Source of the DNA: Artemia franciscana
Taxonomy: Eukaryota > Arthropoda > Branchiopoda > Anostraca > Artemiidae
Assembly: GCF_032884065.1 (NCBI RefSeq)
Contig: NC_088872.1
Span: 3,968,001 to 4,032,000, forward strand
Length of the DNA: 64,000 nucleotides
Reading direction: 5' to 3'
The position numbers and the translations under genes are program-made. A model generated the notes under the pieces. The model worked only from the letters and a program-made list of their open reading frames with translations, had not been told where the DNA came from and made no database searches. Below are positions 12,031 through 23,175 of the stretch, piece by piece; position 1 is the stretch's first letter, and each line of letters begins with the position of its first letter.

Positions 12031-13717
12031 AATTATTTTGGCCTCAGGAAAAGTGATTACGGATACCTGTGCAGGACGAAGACCAAGATATCTTCTTAAA
12101 TCTACATCAACGCGTATAAGCCGGCTTAGAGCCAGACAGCAAGAAGTCACTGGGAAATCCAGTGTGGACGAAGGTCTTGTGTAATCCTTGGCCCATCTTG
12201 GTCACAACATGGTTTTCAGCACTTGGCGATGCTCTTGTATCAACAAGAGTCGAAATTCTGCACAGACAGTCTCAAGCCAAATACGTCCAACTCATTATAT
12301 ATTAATGCATACCAATATTATGTCACTACGGGGAAGCAGCCCATAGTAGATAAATTAGCTAGAAAGAGGTTTTTCATCACGAAAACGCCTGCCAAAACAG
12401 ACCGAGCCCAAAAGAATTTTCAAGTAATCAGGATCTCGTGCGAATGCTGTGTCATTTGCTAGACTGTAATTTCCTCGAAGGGGGACACCCCTCAAGTGGG
12501 AACAAAGTTGGAAGGAAGGTCCCTAGTCTTGCAGGTACCTCGAAAGGTTCAGAAAATAAAATACATTAAAAAAATTGTAGAGTAAGAAGCAAGTCCTTGA
12601 AACGAAATTGAAATGGATGATTCGAAGATTAGGTTTAATGCCAGCAGTTTCCTCTGAACACAGGGGTACAGTCTGGTCATCTGTTTTCCATTTATTTTAC
12701 CTTTTATTTAGAAGGAATACTTTAATTATTCAACTCTGAAGCACAATAAGTAAAATAGGATAGAGTGGTTTGAAAAAACAAATAGTGTTTTTCTGGCAAT
12801 TGTTCTATCTTCCAACATTAACCGTTTGGTTAATATTACATTAACCGTTATTACGGTTAATATATTAACCGTTTATTTAAGGTTTATTCTTTCAATGATG
12901 AAGTGTGTAAACGTATAAAAGGTAGCATTGAAAAATATATCATTTCAATGATGAGGCATATACAAATTTAAATAAGTTGTAAAGAACACAAAAAATATAG
13001 TTTTCTACAAGTAAAAACGGTTCTTTTTTACCTAGGTCCCCCTTCTCTCTATAGAGTTTGACATTGGCTCTGTTTTTCAACTTTGAGATATATTCTTCTT
13101 TTAATTACACTTCCTAAAGATTGTTTTCAGGGAAACGTATAGTTTCTAGAAACGCGGGAATTTCAAAGAAATCTTGAAACATAGAAATACAATCTAAAAT
13201 ATTTCAGCGCAAGCCAAAGTTCGACAAAATTAGTGGGGAACATGAATTCCTTGGAGAAGACAGACAATACAGAATCTTGTCCTACTTACGCCTCTGCCAT
13301 TTTATAAAATAGAAGGTATCATGAAGGTTAACATTCCATATAGACAAATTTCCCTACAGTGTAAAGATGTTTAACAGCAAAACAGGCATCTTCTGGTAAT
13401 TGAACTTTAAGCTGGTTTCCATAAAACTCGACCTCATTTAATTCACCCCCCACGCAAATCAACCCCATTCAACCCATATTCGTGCACTGCAACCCCCATG
13501 TAATTCCATAACAGTTTAAATCAAACCCCCAGCAAACTTGAGTTGAATGAGGGTTGAGATGGATGATTTAATTAAGGTGAAACTGAATGAGGGCTGCGTT
13601 TAAAAGTTTGAGCGGAATGAGTACGAGTAAAACGCATGGTCTTTAAGCTTGACATTTAAATTCAATTACTTTTAAAACACCATGTATAGTAATTCGATCT
13701 AATTCACTTTTTTTAAG
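12031..13717. other. Intron 2, 3' part
   Basis: Mostly unassigned. A cluster of TTAACCGT words in both orientations occurs at 12,818-12,880, and an imperfect inverted repeat built from CCCCCAT/TGAGGG-type words lies at 13,440-13,620. The intron ends in the acceptor CACTTTTTTTAAG at 13,705-13,717. No convincing open frame. Confidence 0.45.
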
Positions 13718-13844
13718 GATATATTTGTCCGTCTTCAGTCGGATATGTTCAACCATTCCGCGCTAGAAATGCTGTGGGCCAATGGCGAGTTATTGTTCAA
13801 GATGTTAAATATTATACCCAAACTATAAGGACAGAAGCTTGCAG
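13718..13844 (+). CDS. spz-like: Spatzle-like neurotrophin, first cystine-knot exon
   Basis: A 127-bp exon in phase with both neighbours. It encodes GYICPSSVGYVQPFRARNA, then GQWRVIVQDVKYYTQTIR and TEAC. The spacing (Cys-Pro-Ser, a basic residue plus Asn, Gly-x-Trp-x-x-Ile-Val, Tyr-Thr-Gln, Arg-x-Glu-x-Cys) is the signature of the N-terminal half of the Spatzle/C-106 cystine-knot domain. The donor GTAATA at 13,845 breaks a codon after two bases. The last 20 exon bases and this donor are duplicated 130 bp downstream. Its conservation against the decayed introns on both sides argues for a working gene. Confidence 0.9.
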
Positions 13845-14084
13845 GTAATATACTAATTTGCAGATATTTCATCTGCAGAGTTTAATTTGCAAAACTCGAC
13901 AAATTAATTTGCAAAACTTGGGTTTTAAGGAGACCACAGCCAATAATAAAAACAATAAGGACAGAAGCGTGCAGGTAATATGCCAATTTGCAGATCTTTC
14001 ATTTGCAGAGTTTAATTTGCAAAACTTGACAAATTAATTTGCAAAACTTGGGTTTTAAGGATACCACTGCCAATAATAAAAATA
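13825..14084 (+). repeat. 130-bp tandem duplication spanning the exon-3 splice donor
   Basis: The segment beginning ATAAGGACAGAAGC at 13,825 recurs at 13,955 with about 90% identity. Each unit contains the exon end, the donor GCAGGTAATA, and a following TTTGCAGA/TTTAATTTGCAAAACT pattern that is itself repetitive. Use of the second donor would read straight into a stop after the first donor, so the first one is expected to be used. Confidence 0.9.
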
Positions 14085-16155
14085 ACTTGCTTAAAACAAC
14101 TAATTGAGTTAAAATCAAGTAGTTACAGGCATCAAGCCATGGCTGATCTAAAAAAAAAAGTCCAGACAGACAGTCCGAGTGAATGAGAGGCAAATCTGGC
14201 ATAAGGAATCGTTAGAATTGTATAAAAATGATGACCTTTCATTTGTTGATAGATAAGCCTACCTATCGTTCGTCCATACGTCATTCTTAGGGAAGAACTA
14301 AGGCAGATAGTAACAGAACTAAGGGATTAAATATTGCATTGATTTTGGGTTGACGCGTCACAGACGATGTCCACTGGTTTTGTATGAAAAATCTGGGACT
14401 AAATTTGGTTGGACTCAGAGTTTAGCTTTGATTAAACTTGTTTTTTAACAGAATAGATCCTTTAAATTTACTTTTTTTTTCAAAATTACACATTTTTATA
14501 AATTCATTGAAATTTATTTAAAAAATAATTATTTTGAAATTTATTTTTAAAGTTTATTTTATAGCGTGCAAGCTTATTTTAACCAAATATTACTAAAGCC
14601 AAATTAAACAGCTAAAACCAGTAGTTTCGGCCCATTTTTAGAACTTAAGACCTAAAACATTGTTCACACGAAATGTTTAAGAAATTTACTAACATTGAAA
14701 ACTTGTTCGAAATATATAAAAAAAAAATCAAAGAAATGTACATTAGAACGTAACACTAAATGTAATGTTTAAGTGCAACATTAAAATGTTATAAATGCAA
14801 TATAACATTAAAAATGAATGTAAAAAAAAGGTTGAAGAAAGAGAGAACTAGAAAAACAGTTCTTCTTGAAATTAAAAAAAAGTGAACTGAAGCCCTTTAC
14901 GCAAAAAGAAAATTTGAAATTGTCATCGAGAAGGAACAAAATTGATTCTTGTTTATGTTTACCTTGAATGTGAATGATTAAAAAAGGGTTTGTAAATATA
15001 AATTTCAAATATGATTGAAAAAGATGAAGTATAATTAATATAAAGTAACACACATGCTTTTTTCTGGAACACAACAAATGCTAGTAGGCGATGCCTTTGA
15101 AAGTTTTCTGGAATATGCTCATCAAACAGCGTGTGTAAGAGATAGTTCAGGGCTATTTCCTCTCAAAAATTTTTACATTTACACGAATTCTCTGTAAATA
15201 TTAATGCTTCTTACGTAAATTATTTGCTCTTGGGTCTTACCGATTTTGTCCCTCCCTAATACCGGATTATCCCCTGAAATAAATTCTGCTATTAGAGCTT
15301 AATATTACAATTCAATATGACGCAAAAAAACTGCAAAATTATCTGTGATCAGTGGAAATCTAGCCATCAAATTCGTTCGAATCGTTCAGAGAAACGAAAT
15401 CCAAAAACCAACCTGTGTGACAACGCTGCTCTACACCTTAAAAGTAAAAATATGAAGTTTCAATTTAAACGCAGTTAGGACAGAAACATTTCAATGGGGA
15501 ATTAAAAAATGTTTTGTCCTAAGACAACATTTGAAATTTGTAATTTGGATCATTTAGGAAACAGAATTTAAACAGTCAAGGTACCAGGCTAGCGGAATTA
15601 AACAATTAAGGGTTCTTATACAATAATTCTTGGACTAATTCTTATGGTGTACTATTGTCAATTTGCTTTTGAGTTCTTTTTAACTCAAATTCCAGCAACC
15701 CAAAAATTAATTTATATTTACTAAAAAAAAAACAAAAACAAAAAAGAAATAAAAATCTGAATGATGAAAACCCTGAAAGAAACCCGAAAATATTAATAAT
15801 AGAATTTTTTGTATTTGTATGTCTCACCAAAGCTTTTCTTTAATGTATATTTACCCTTCTTAAGAAATGTAATTACTCTAAGTGGTAACTCACTAATTTT
15901 CAGCTGTACCTGACGTTTAATTAGTTGTCTTAAAATTTTTAAGAGGTCCAGAAACTGATTCTTGGTCTTAAAATTAAACAGGACATAAAACTCAATTATT
16001 TCGAATATAAAAAGTTCATGTCTACTTAACTAAATAAATATAGAATTTAAATAAACGTCTCCAGCAAAAAAGTTACTAGAACAGTTTTTGTTTACTTGTT
16101 AAATTTACTATGTTACTTGTTTTATTTACTCTGTTATTTGCTGTTCAAAAAATGG
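14085..16155. other. Intron 3, 5' part
   Basis: AT-rich. A segment at about 14,180-14,290 (TTGTATAAAAATGATG, TTGATAGATA, CGTCCATACG) resembles 23,080-23,175 and marks another interspersed repeat. Nothing else is recognisable; the longer frames are low-complexity Phe/Lys runs. Confidence 0.45.
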
Positions 16156-16219
16156 CTGCACACAGAATCAAACTTGTGACGATAGGTTTTAGCGACGACT
16201 TATTATTTAACAGGTGCAG
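16156..16219 (-). other. tRNA-like sequence in intron 3
   Basis: The ends pair perfectly on the minus strand (CTGCAC at one end, GTGCAG at the other). A T-arm-like CACAA / GTTTGATT / CTGTG lies next to the 3' stem, at a proper distance of 64 nt in total. The D and anticodon arms are weak. It is likely a decayed tRNA or tRNA-derived SINE head; no identity is assigned. Confidence 0.3.
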
Positions 16220-16348
16220 ATACAAATTTAAAGATATTGATTAAAAGTTAGAAAATTACTATATTAGTTTTATCAATTTTTACCGTTTCATTATTATTTA
16301 CAATATAATCACTATTCCCATGATTAGAAAGTAATTAATTATTTTATT

Positions 16349-17139
16349 AATTCGAAAATGCACTATTAATTAGTTTATAATTCAGCAGTAATTAAATGAA
16401 GGTAATAAACTTCATTTAAATGTCAGGTGCAGCTCAATAGTACTATGATAATATTTTAATAATTATCACTATTTTTGATGTGCTTAAAAGATAATTTATG
16501 AATTTGTTAATATATGAATGCTATTTAATTTTCAAGGCACAAACACATAAGCTGCATTTTCGTGGCACCCTCTTTCAGAAATACTTGTAAACGCAGTCAC
16601 ATTTATAAATATAATTCGAAAATGCACTATTAATTAGTTTATAATTCAGCAGTAGTTAAATGAAGGTAATAAACTTCATTTAAATGTCAGATGCAGCTCA
16701 ATAGCACTATGATAATTTTTTAATAATTATCACTATTTTTGGTGTGCTTAAAAGATAATTTATGAATTTGTTAATATATGAATGCTATTTAATTTTCAAG
16801 GCACAAACACATAAGCTGCATTTTCGTGGCACCCTCTTTCAGAAATACTTGTAAACGCAGTCACATTTATAAACATAATTCGAAAATGCACTATTAATTA
16901 GTTTATAATTCAGCAGTAGTTAAATGAAGGTAATAAACTTCATTTAAATGTCAGATGCAGCTCAATAGCACTATGATAATTTTTTAATAATTATCACTAT
17001 TTTTGGTGTGCTTAAAAGATAATTTATCAATTTGTTAATATATGAATGCTATTTAATTTTCAAGGCACAAACACATAAGCTGCATTTTCGTGGCACCCTC
17101 TTTCAGAAATACTTGTAAACGCAGTCACATTTATAAATA
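16349..17139 (+). repeat. Three tandem copies of a 264-bp unit
   Basis: Units start at 16,349, 16,613 and 16,877, each with AATTCGAAAATGCACTATTA. They share a common end with GGCACCCTCTTTCAGAAATA and AAACGCAGTCACATTTATAA. Copies 2 and 3 are closer to each other than to copy 1 (for example AGATGCAG against AGGTGCAG). The array ends about 165 bp before the last Spatzle-like exon and is intronic. Confidence 0.95.
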
Positions 17140-17305
17140 TAGTAATTAATATTATTTCATGATTTAAAGCAATCAAAAGAAATGGATCGCATTAAATTTC
17201 ATTTTGGATAGAGCTGCAATATTGCAATTTTAATCTTAATGAATGTGTTCCCATATCCATTTATTTATTACTATTCTATTTTTTGAATTCTATGCTTTTT
17301 TCAAG

Positions 17306-17477
17306 GGATCCAGATACTGACTGCCGCCTTGTTGCACCCTGTTTTAAAAGTAGCTGTACACAAAAGCACATATACGAACGTCTCCTATCTTGGGATCCAT
17401 GTAACCCTGACCAAGGCCTCTTTGTTGACGTGTTTAAGGTGCCATCAGCGTGTTCCTGTCATGTGCCGGAGTATTAA
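17306..17477 (+). CDS. spz-like: Spatzle-like neurotrophin, last exon (cystine knot C-terminus)
   Basis: The exon follows the acceptor TGCTTTTTTCAAG and completes the split Arg codon. It encodes DPDTDCRLVAPCFKSSC, then TQKHIYERLL, DPCNPDQGLFVDVFK and the ending VPSACSCHVPEY before TAA. The Cys-rich centre, the Q-x-x-Y-x-x-LL stretch, the GLFVD-x-FK strand and the terminal CSCH are hallmarks of the Spatzle cystine knot. The knot region across exons 3-4 carries eight Cys. Summed over the four visible exons the coding length is 371 codons, so the full precursor would be slightly longer. The first clear AATAAA downstream is near 17,819; the 3' end is not established. Confidence 0.92.
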
Positions 17478-19276
17478 GCAAAAAAAATTCTTACTGATAT
17501 GGAAGCTATATTGATTCATTCTTCATCTTTTCTTCAATTTTTATTATTCTATAGAATAACATCAAATATCATCTTCTCCCTCCTGTTTTTTCTCTCCATC
17601 TCTCTGTCTCTCTCCTTTGCCTCTCCTCCCATCCCTCCTTATAATTACTTTAATTCTTATTTATCGAATATCTGACTATAAAATTTGAAAAAAAAATTAT
17701 TCATGATTTGACAGCAATTTAATTATGTATAATCTTCAAAACAGCCAGGGATATAAGAAAAATTCACAAAAAAATATAAGAATAATAATCCCACTTATAT
17801 GCAATTTTGCAAATTTCAATAAAAAGGGACTGAAAAAAAAAATAGTTATACATATTTTATAACAGTAAAGAAGAACTAGAAAAGCTTCTTATCTGTCTAA
17901 TAGAAACAGATTGTAAAAAAAAAAAAATTATGAGCACTTTTGTGTATTTCTTAACTCACAAATCTATATGTTTTAAGAACCAAAGAATAAGAAAATTTTG
18001 CACTTGAAACTCACTTATCTAATTTATTTATAACTTTGCCGTGCCTATGAATAAAAAAACACTTCTTGGCTCACAAATCTATATCTTTCAAGAATAGAAA
18101 CATTTACATTTGAGATTCTAAACTCCAATTTCAAAACTACTTTTAATGAATCTAACTGAGTTATTTATATTTGTTTGGTGAATAATTCAAATTAAAGGTT
18201 TTAATTAGGTTGTGTCTAAATACTTCCACTTTTCTCAATTTTAAATGTTTGGCTCTTAATTCAAGTTTTAATATTGATGAGTGATATAATTTTAATAATA
18301 TTGTTAACAAAATATTACTTCTACTATAATATATGCTATTATTATCAATGTATTGTTGATATCATTATAATCAATAATTATATTACCATTGATAATATGT
18401 TATTCTCCAGTGAAAGCCTAAAAATAAACCTTTCATTTCAAAAAAAAAATAATTAAAGATTGGAGCAAATGAAGTATGACATTTTGGTTCTTCCAAGTGA
18501 AAACGCATTACCTTCAGCAAGAAAGCAGGATTTTAATTCGAATATATTTGCCAATGTTACTTACTTCATTGCTGGGTGACGCCTTAGAAATTTCGGAATC
18601 AACTTTAATTTTTTCATTCACTTCATTCTTAATCAAAACGTAGTTTTGCTGTTACCCTTCGAGCACCCTCGGAACATAAGAAATTTTAAATTTTGGGTGA
18701 TAACCCCCGTTTTCTACAAGGCGGTAGGGTGACCATTTTAGTACCTTAGTTTATAACATGGTGGGTTCAAGTCCAAAAATACTAAAAAGGGATAATTGAT
18801 TTTTTAAAATCATAGCAATCTTGAGATTTTGATGAGGCACAAAGAGAACGAGCAAGAACACATTTTGATTTTGGGTAACCAGAATTTGTCTACAAAACCA
18901 AAAAAAAAAAAACGATGTAAAAAGAAAAATATGTCAGAAACGATCTAAAATTAAAATTATTATCATTATTTCATCTGTCGTCTGTACACTGACTTTTGTT
19001 TTATTTTGGACTTTTCACCAATGAATTTTTTGAAATCTTGTCGTCAAAGCAGCTTCCATAGTTTACGCTAATAAAATCTTTTAAAGTTATTAGATCTGTA
19101 TTTTGTCACAATTAGTATTTTTGTAAATAAAGTATTACGAATATATTTGTTTGTTTTTTTAAGTTATTGCATTTTTTATGCCATAAGGTAATGAGTATAT
19201 CAATGATGAGTATTTATCTTTGCGGCAGGTAGGATATAAAAGAGAATAAAGATAGGTCGCGTTCCTCTAGTTCCAT
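17478..19276. other. 3' flank of the Spatzle-like gene, no other gene seen
   Basis: Probable 3' UTR followed by AT-rich intergenic DNA, including a CT-rich patch (17,570-17,640) and several poly-A runs. Short frames have no recognisable content. Confidence 0.5.
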
Positions 19277-19550
19277 ATGGTGCGACCCCTTCCAAGCTTT
19301 ACGGGTAAAGATGGTAGATTGCCAAACATTGGCAAGTGGTAAGTGGCAATATAGTGGCAAGCGGCAAGTAGTAGTGGCAAGTGGCCATCCATATGGGGCC
19401 AAACGAAAAGCTTATGGTGCGACCCCATCCGAGCTTTACGGGTAAAGATGGTAGATTGCCGAACATTGGCAAGTGGTAAGTGGCAATATAGTGGCAAGTA
19501 GTAGTGGCAAGTGGCAAACCATATGGGGCCAAACGAAAAGCTTGTCGTAC
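19277..19550 (+). repeat. Two tandem copies of a 137-bp unit with nested GTGGCAAG words
   Basis: Units start at 19,277 and 19,414 (ATGGTGCGACCCC). Each contains AGCTTTACGGGTAAAGATGG, GATTGCC, ACATTGGCAAGTGGTAAGTG, and repeats of GTGGCAAG, ending CATATGGGGCCAAACGAAAA. Copy 1 carries one extra GGCAAGC step. The overlapping minus frames are artefacts. Confidence 0.9.
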
Positions 19551-20195
19551 CCAAATGGAGTGGAAAGAGATCATAAGTAAGGATATTCGGGAAATTGGAA
19601 CTTTGTGGGAGGAATAAAAAGCAAAACCCAGTGGATAGCGAGCATACGTAGTTATGTTAATCTCAGGTGGCTTGATAATACAGTCATTTTCTAGTAGCAG
19701 CATTTGTAGTAAACAACAATGTCTTTTAGAACCTGATTTGTTTTTAAATTTTCTGTGTGAAATTTCATGCCAGTACAAAGAATAAAAGTTTTTGAATCAA
19801 GAATATCACAATTAGTCCCTCTATGAAGACTAATTTTCACATTCATCACACCTTGACAGCTTTGCTACCCTATTGTAGCTTCACGCCCGGGCTGTCGTGG
19901 AGTCAGCATTCTTAATCAGTTAGATAAGAAAGAGGAAGTCGGATCAAATACTGAAAAGAGATTTGTTATAATTTGTAATATGGATAAAAAGTTTAGTTAT
20001 AGAATTCTTTAGTAGAAGAGATCGGATCTGGCTGATAGAGCTAAAGACTATAGCCATAAGAGTTGATAGGTGGACCGTGGAGGCAAAGAAGATTATAACT
20101 CAAGGAAGCGGTAATATTTGAGGGATGAGAGACTGTCATTGGCTTCTTAAAGTTGAGAGCCTTATATTTATTATTAAACTAAGTCTTTATTTCCA
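19551..20195. other. No feature seen
   Basis: Non-coding, mixed composition. No exon, RNA gene or mobile element was recognised. Confidence 0.45.
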
Positions 20196-20255
20196 CACAG
20201 GTAATTACCACAAGAGAGCTTAAAAGGCTACTATCTGATTTTCAGCCACCCTATG
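20196..20255 (-). pseudogene. trnK: Mitochondrial tRNA-Lys (UUU) remnant in a NUMT
   Basis: On the minus strand the sequence starts CATAGG and ends CCTGTG, which pair as an acceptor stem. The centre has the anticodon loop CTTTTAA between AGC and GCT, giving anticodon TTT. It begins directly at the TAG stop of the adjoining cox2 remnant, the usual tight mitochondrial packing. It sits in nuclear DNA, so it is not expected to function. Confidence 0.65.
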
Positions 20256-20680
20256 AAATCTGTAATTCGAGTCACTTTAGGAGGCCACCCTTTCAAATAG
20301 CTTCAGTTACAATAGGCCTAGAACTATGAACAGAGCCACAAATACCAGAGCACTGACCGTAAGATACTCCGAGTATATTCACTAAAAGTTTTAATTGATT
20401 AGGCCGGCTTGGGACCGCCACCATCTATATACCTAAGGATGGTACGGCTCACGAGTGTAGAGCGTCATCTGAGGTAATTATTAGGTAGATAACCTGTTTA
20501 TAGGGGACAGATATGCGGTTATCTACATCAAGCAAACGATATTTACCGGCAGAAAATTCATTTGAAGGAATCATATAAGAGTCAAACTGGATGTCATCCA
20601 AGTCAAAGTATTCCTAAAATCAATACCATTGGGGTCCTATTAATAGTGACGCAATAATGACTTTTACGTGATAAGTATCC
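20253..20680 (-). pseudogene. cox2: cox2 fragment of mitochondrial origin (NUMT)
   Basis: Read with the invertebrate mitochondrial code (TGA as Trp), the minus strand gives cytochrome c oxidase subunit II from the second half to the stop. The blocks are PQWYW, EYFDLDDIQFDSYMIPS, YRLLDVDNRISVPYKQ, SDDALHSWAVPSLG, and the copper-site region YGQCSGICGSVHS followed by RPIVTEAI. The two Cys, Glu-equivalent position and His of the CuA site region are recognisable. A short insertion lies before PQWYW (about 20,635-20,650), and TAG interrupts it after PQWYWF. Nuclear decay is evident. Confidence 0.88.
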
Positions 20681-20684
20681 CTTC

Positions 20685-20850
20685 AAATTTCGATTCCGAC
20701 ACTTTTATCATAAGCTTCTTCAAGACACAGGTGCATATTATGCAATAGGGAATGTTTTATTCAAGATGCAGGTGTCTCTTACGTAGTAGGAAATTTTTTC
20801 TAACAGATGCAGGTGTTAATTACCTAATAATTTGAGCGTTCAAAACACCT
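20685..20850. repeat. Diverged short tandem repeat (about 42-bp period)
   Basis: Three loose copies of a unit with the core AGA(C/T)GCAGGTGT followed by a TAATAGGA-like word, at about 20,712, 20,760 and 20,803. Similarity is moderate and visible by eye only. Confidence 0.35.
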
Positions 20851-22100
20851 TCAGGGTTCCGGCCAAATGAGGATTTCTTGGAATGCTCTTTAAAAGAAAC
20901 TTCAGAGGCCCGCCAAATCAGGATATCTTTGTATGTTATGTAATAGAGTTTGTTTGGCAGGTAATAGCTTTCGCTTACTTTTGATTCTTACGTAGTAGGA
21001 CTTGTTAGAGTCCGCTAGCTAAACGAGTAATCCCCGGATGTAACTGAGGAGACACCCACGTGGGATTTTACGTAATGACAATGAAAACGTGGGTTGTTGC
21101 ACAGTACTTTAAGACATTTCATTTTCTTTCGAGGTATTTTTCTTTTTTTTCTCAGGGAATCTTTATAATCTAAATACTTTTGTCCGCATGAAGATTCAAA
21201 TATAAGACCAAAGATTTTCCCCCATCACCAGACCAGAGCCTTAACCACCTGGACCAAAAAAATATTGATAATGTTTTGATTCGGCTAATACTTTTTACGT
21301 TATAACCTGTTGCACGCAAGAAGAATTCCCCGTCCCCGCTTGCTAGAATGAATGAAATGATTGCATGTTCCCATATGAATGCAATTATTGACGTGCGGGG
21401 GAGGAATTGATTACTAGAAATTGCTTACATTCGATTTGCACCTACATGTTAAATAGTGCTTTAGAGGGTGTTATCAGATAATATTGGGGCTTGTTCATAA
21501 CGCATTATTTAGTAATAAAGTCTTTTACTCTATTGTAACTTGAATGTGCTATCAAAGATGAAATAAAAGCGAGAGTATCGCTATGGCTAGAACATAGTAC
21601 ACCTTCATATATGATCAAAAGTCTTTTTTTCCTCTTCACTACTCAGAATTTAGCACTTATATTAAAGACAGTCCTGAACGAGCATACCTATGTAAACAGG
21701 CTTCAAGATATTACATAGCACTGGCCTTAGATATTTCACTGCATAAATTATTACCTATTGAAGTTTTATCCTGAAATAAGAATTCTAAAAGATAAAAACT
21801 TTTATCGTACATACAGATTTCATTAATAAAACAAATTTACAAGGATTATTAAAACCAGAAAAAACAATTAAAACACAACAAACAAAAAACGGAAGGTGAG
21901 AAAAGCTTATAAAGGATAAAATATAATAAAAAAGAATGAGTTAAAGAAAGCTGGGGACCCTCACAACCATTTCCAGGGAAGGTTGTTATTAGAGATATAT
22001 TGAAACCGTGTTAAGAGGTATTTCTGAGAAGTTTTAATGAAAATGCCAATACCACGCTTCTTTGAGCCAAGGCTATGCATATTTCACGCCACCGTGACAA
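20851..22100. other. Mostly unassigned intergenic sequence
   Basis: No protein or RNA gene except the tRNA-like piece at 21,180-21,258. The stretch at 21,730-21,900 (GAAGTTTTATCC, TTTATCGTACAT, ACAAATTTACAAG) recurs at 22,145-22,280 as a diverged direct repeat. Confidence 0.4.
21180..21258 (-). other. tRNA-derived fragment (Ser/Leu-type, SINE-like)
   Basis: The minus strand reads GGTCCAGGTGGTTAAGGCTC at the 5' side, a good match to the A-box region of class II tRNAs. A B-box-like TTTGAATCTTCATG lies about 45 nt downstream. The acceptor ends do not pair well, so it is a pseudogene or SINE head. Confidence 0.45.
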
Positions 22101-22879
22101 TTTGTGGCGGCCCTCCTAGTGTTAAATATTTTATTACGTGAATGATAATGTATCGAAGTTTTATCTTGGAACAAGAAATCTGAAAGATACGAACTTTTTT
22201 CGTACATGAATATTTTATTATTAATAAAAACAAATTTACAAGTCTAATTAAAAGACATAAAAAGCAATTAAGAATCAGACAATGAAACCACAAGTAAAAT
22301 AAAAAGGGCTTCGATAGACAATATTACCATGGAATATAAAGACGAATTGATGAAAAAAAAGCACCAGCAAACGTTGCTACGATCATCAGGGATTTACCAA
22401 CAGACATAATCCACGAACTCAACATTATTCTACGATGAAATGTATGACGAGGCTGCTAAAATTTGTGTTTGGCCCCAAAATGCAAATATTTGACATCTCA
22501 AGAGAAAACCTGATGAAGTATTTTATGGCATGGATTTAAGGCATTCATCTATGATGATGATATTCCACGAGCATTTATTTCAATAAAAATATTTTATTGC
22601 ATTATTTTGTCTTGTTTCCATTATTTTTAGGATTCACTAACAATTCCAATGTTTAGAATGTTTTTTCACTACTCAGAGATGCAAGAAAAAGAATTTTCAG
22701 AAAAAAATATACTCTTATCTGTCTCATAGAGGGGTCTACTAGGATCTGAGATAGGTTATTAGGTTTTTTTTTCAGTCAGATTGAGATCAGAAGGAGATGA
22801 GCTAGATTTTGTCCTAAATTCAAGCACACAGAGGCACACACACAGACACATACACACATACACACACAACAACACATCT

Positions 22880-23090
22880 CGGCCCACAATTGCCTCTCAC
22901 TCAATTGGACTATCTGTCTTGGTTTTTACTACAATTAGCCATTGCTTGATGCCCAAAAACATTTCATATTAATTCAATTTAGACTATTACATAAAAACTA
23001 TTCGATTTTAGATTAAAATTAAATAGTTTTTGGGCGTCAAATCAAGACAAATAGCCTAATTGAGTGAGATGCAATTCTGGCGTTAACCCC
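22880..23090. repeat. Imperfect palindromic element
   Basis: The left arm has CTCTCACTCAATTGG, ATCTGTCTTGGT and TTGATGCCCAAAAAC. The right arm holds their complements: GTTTTTGGGCGTCAAATCAA, GACAAATAG, CTAATTGAGTGAGATGC. The arms are roughly 70 bp around an AT-rich loop. It looks like a MITE or foldback without coding capacity. Confidence 0.6.
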
Positions 23091-23175
23091 CCTTATTAGG
23101 ATTGTATAAAAATGATGTTAGTTCATTTTTTAATAGATAGATATGTATATATATTATCCGTCCATGTGTCCATAT

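Noticed and set aside
12223-12462. 79-codon plus frame in intron 2
   Set aside because: No recognised motif; it lies upstream of a minus-strand RTE relic and composition does not stand out.
19214-19778. Overlapping minus-strand frames with HLPLANV repeats
   Set aside because: They arise from the 137-bp tandem repeat; the same protein words appear in all frames with the repeat and there is no start context or homology.
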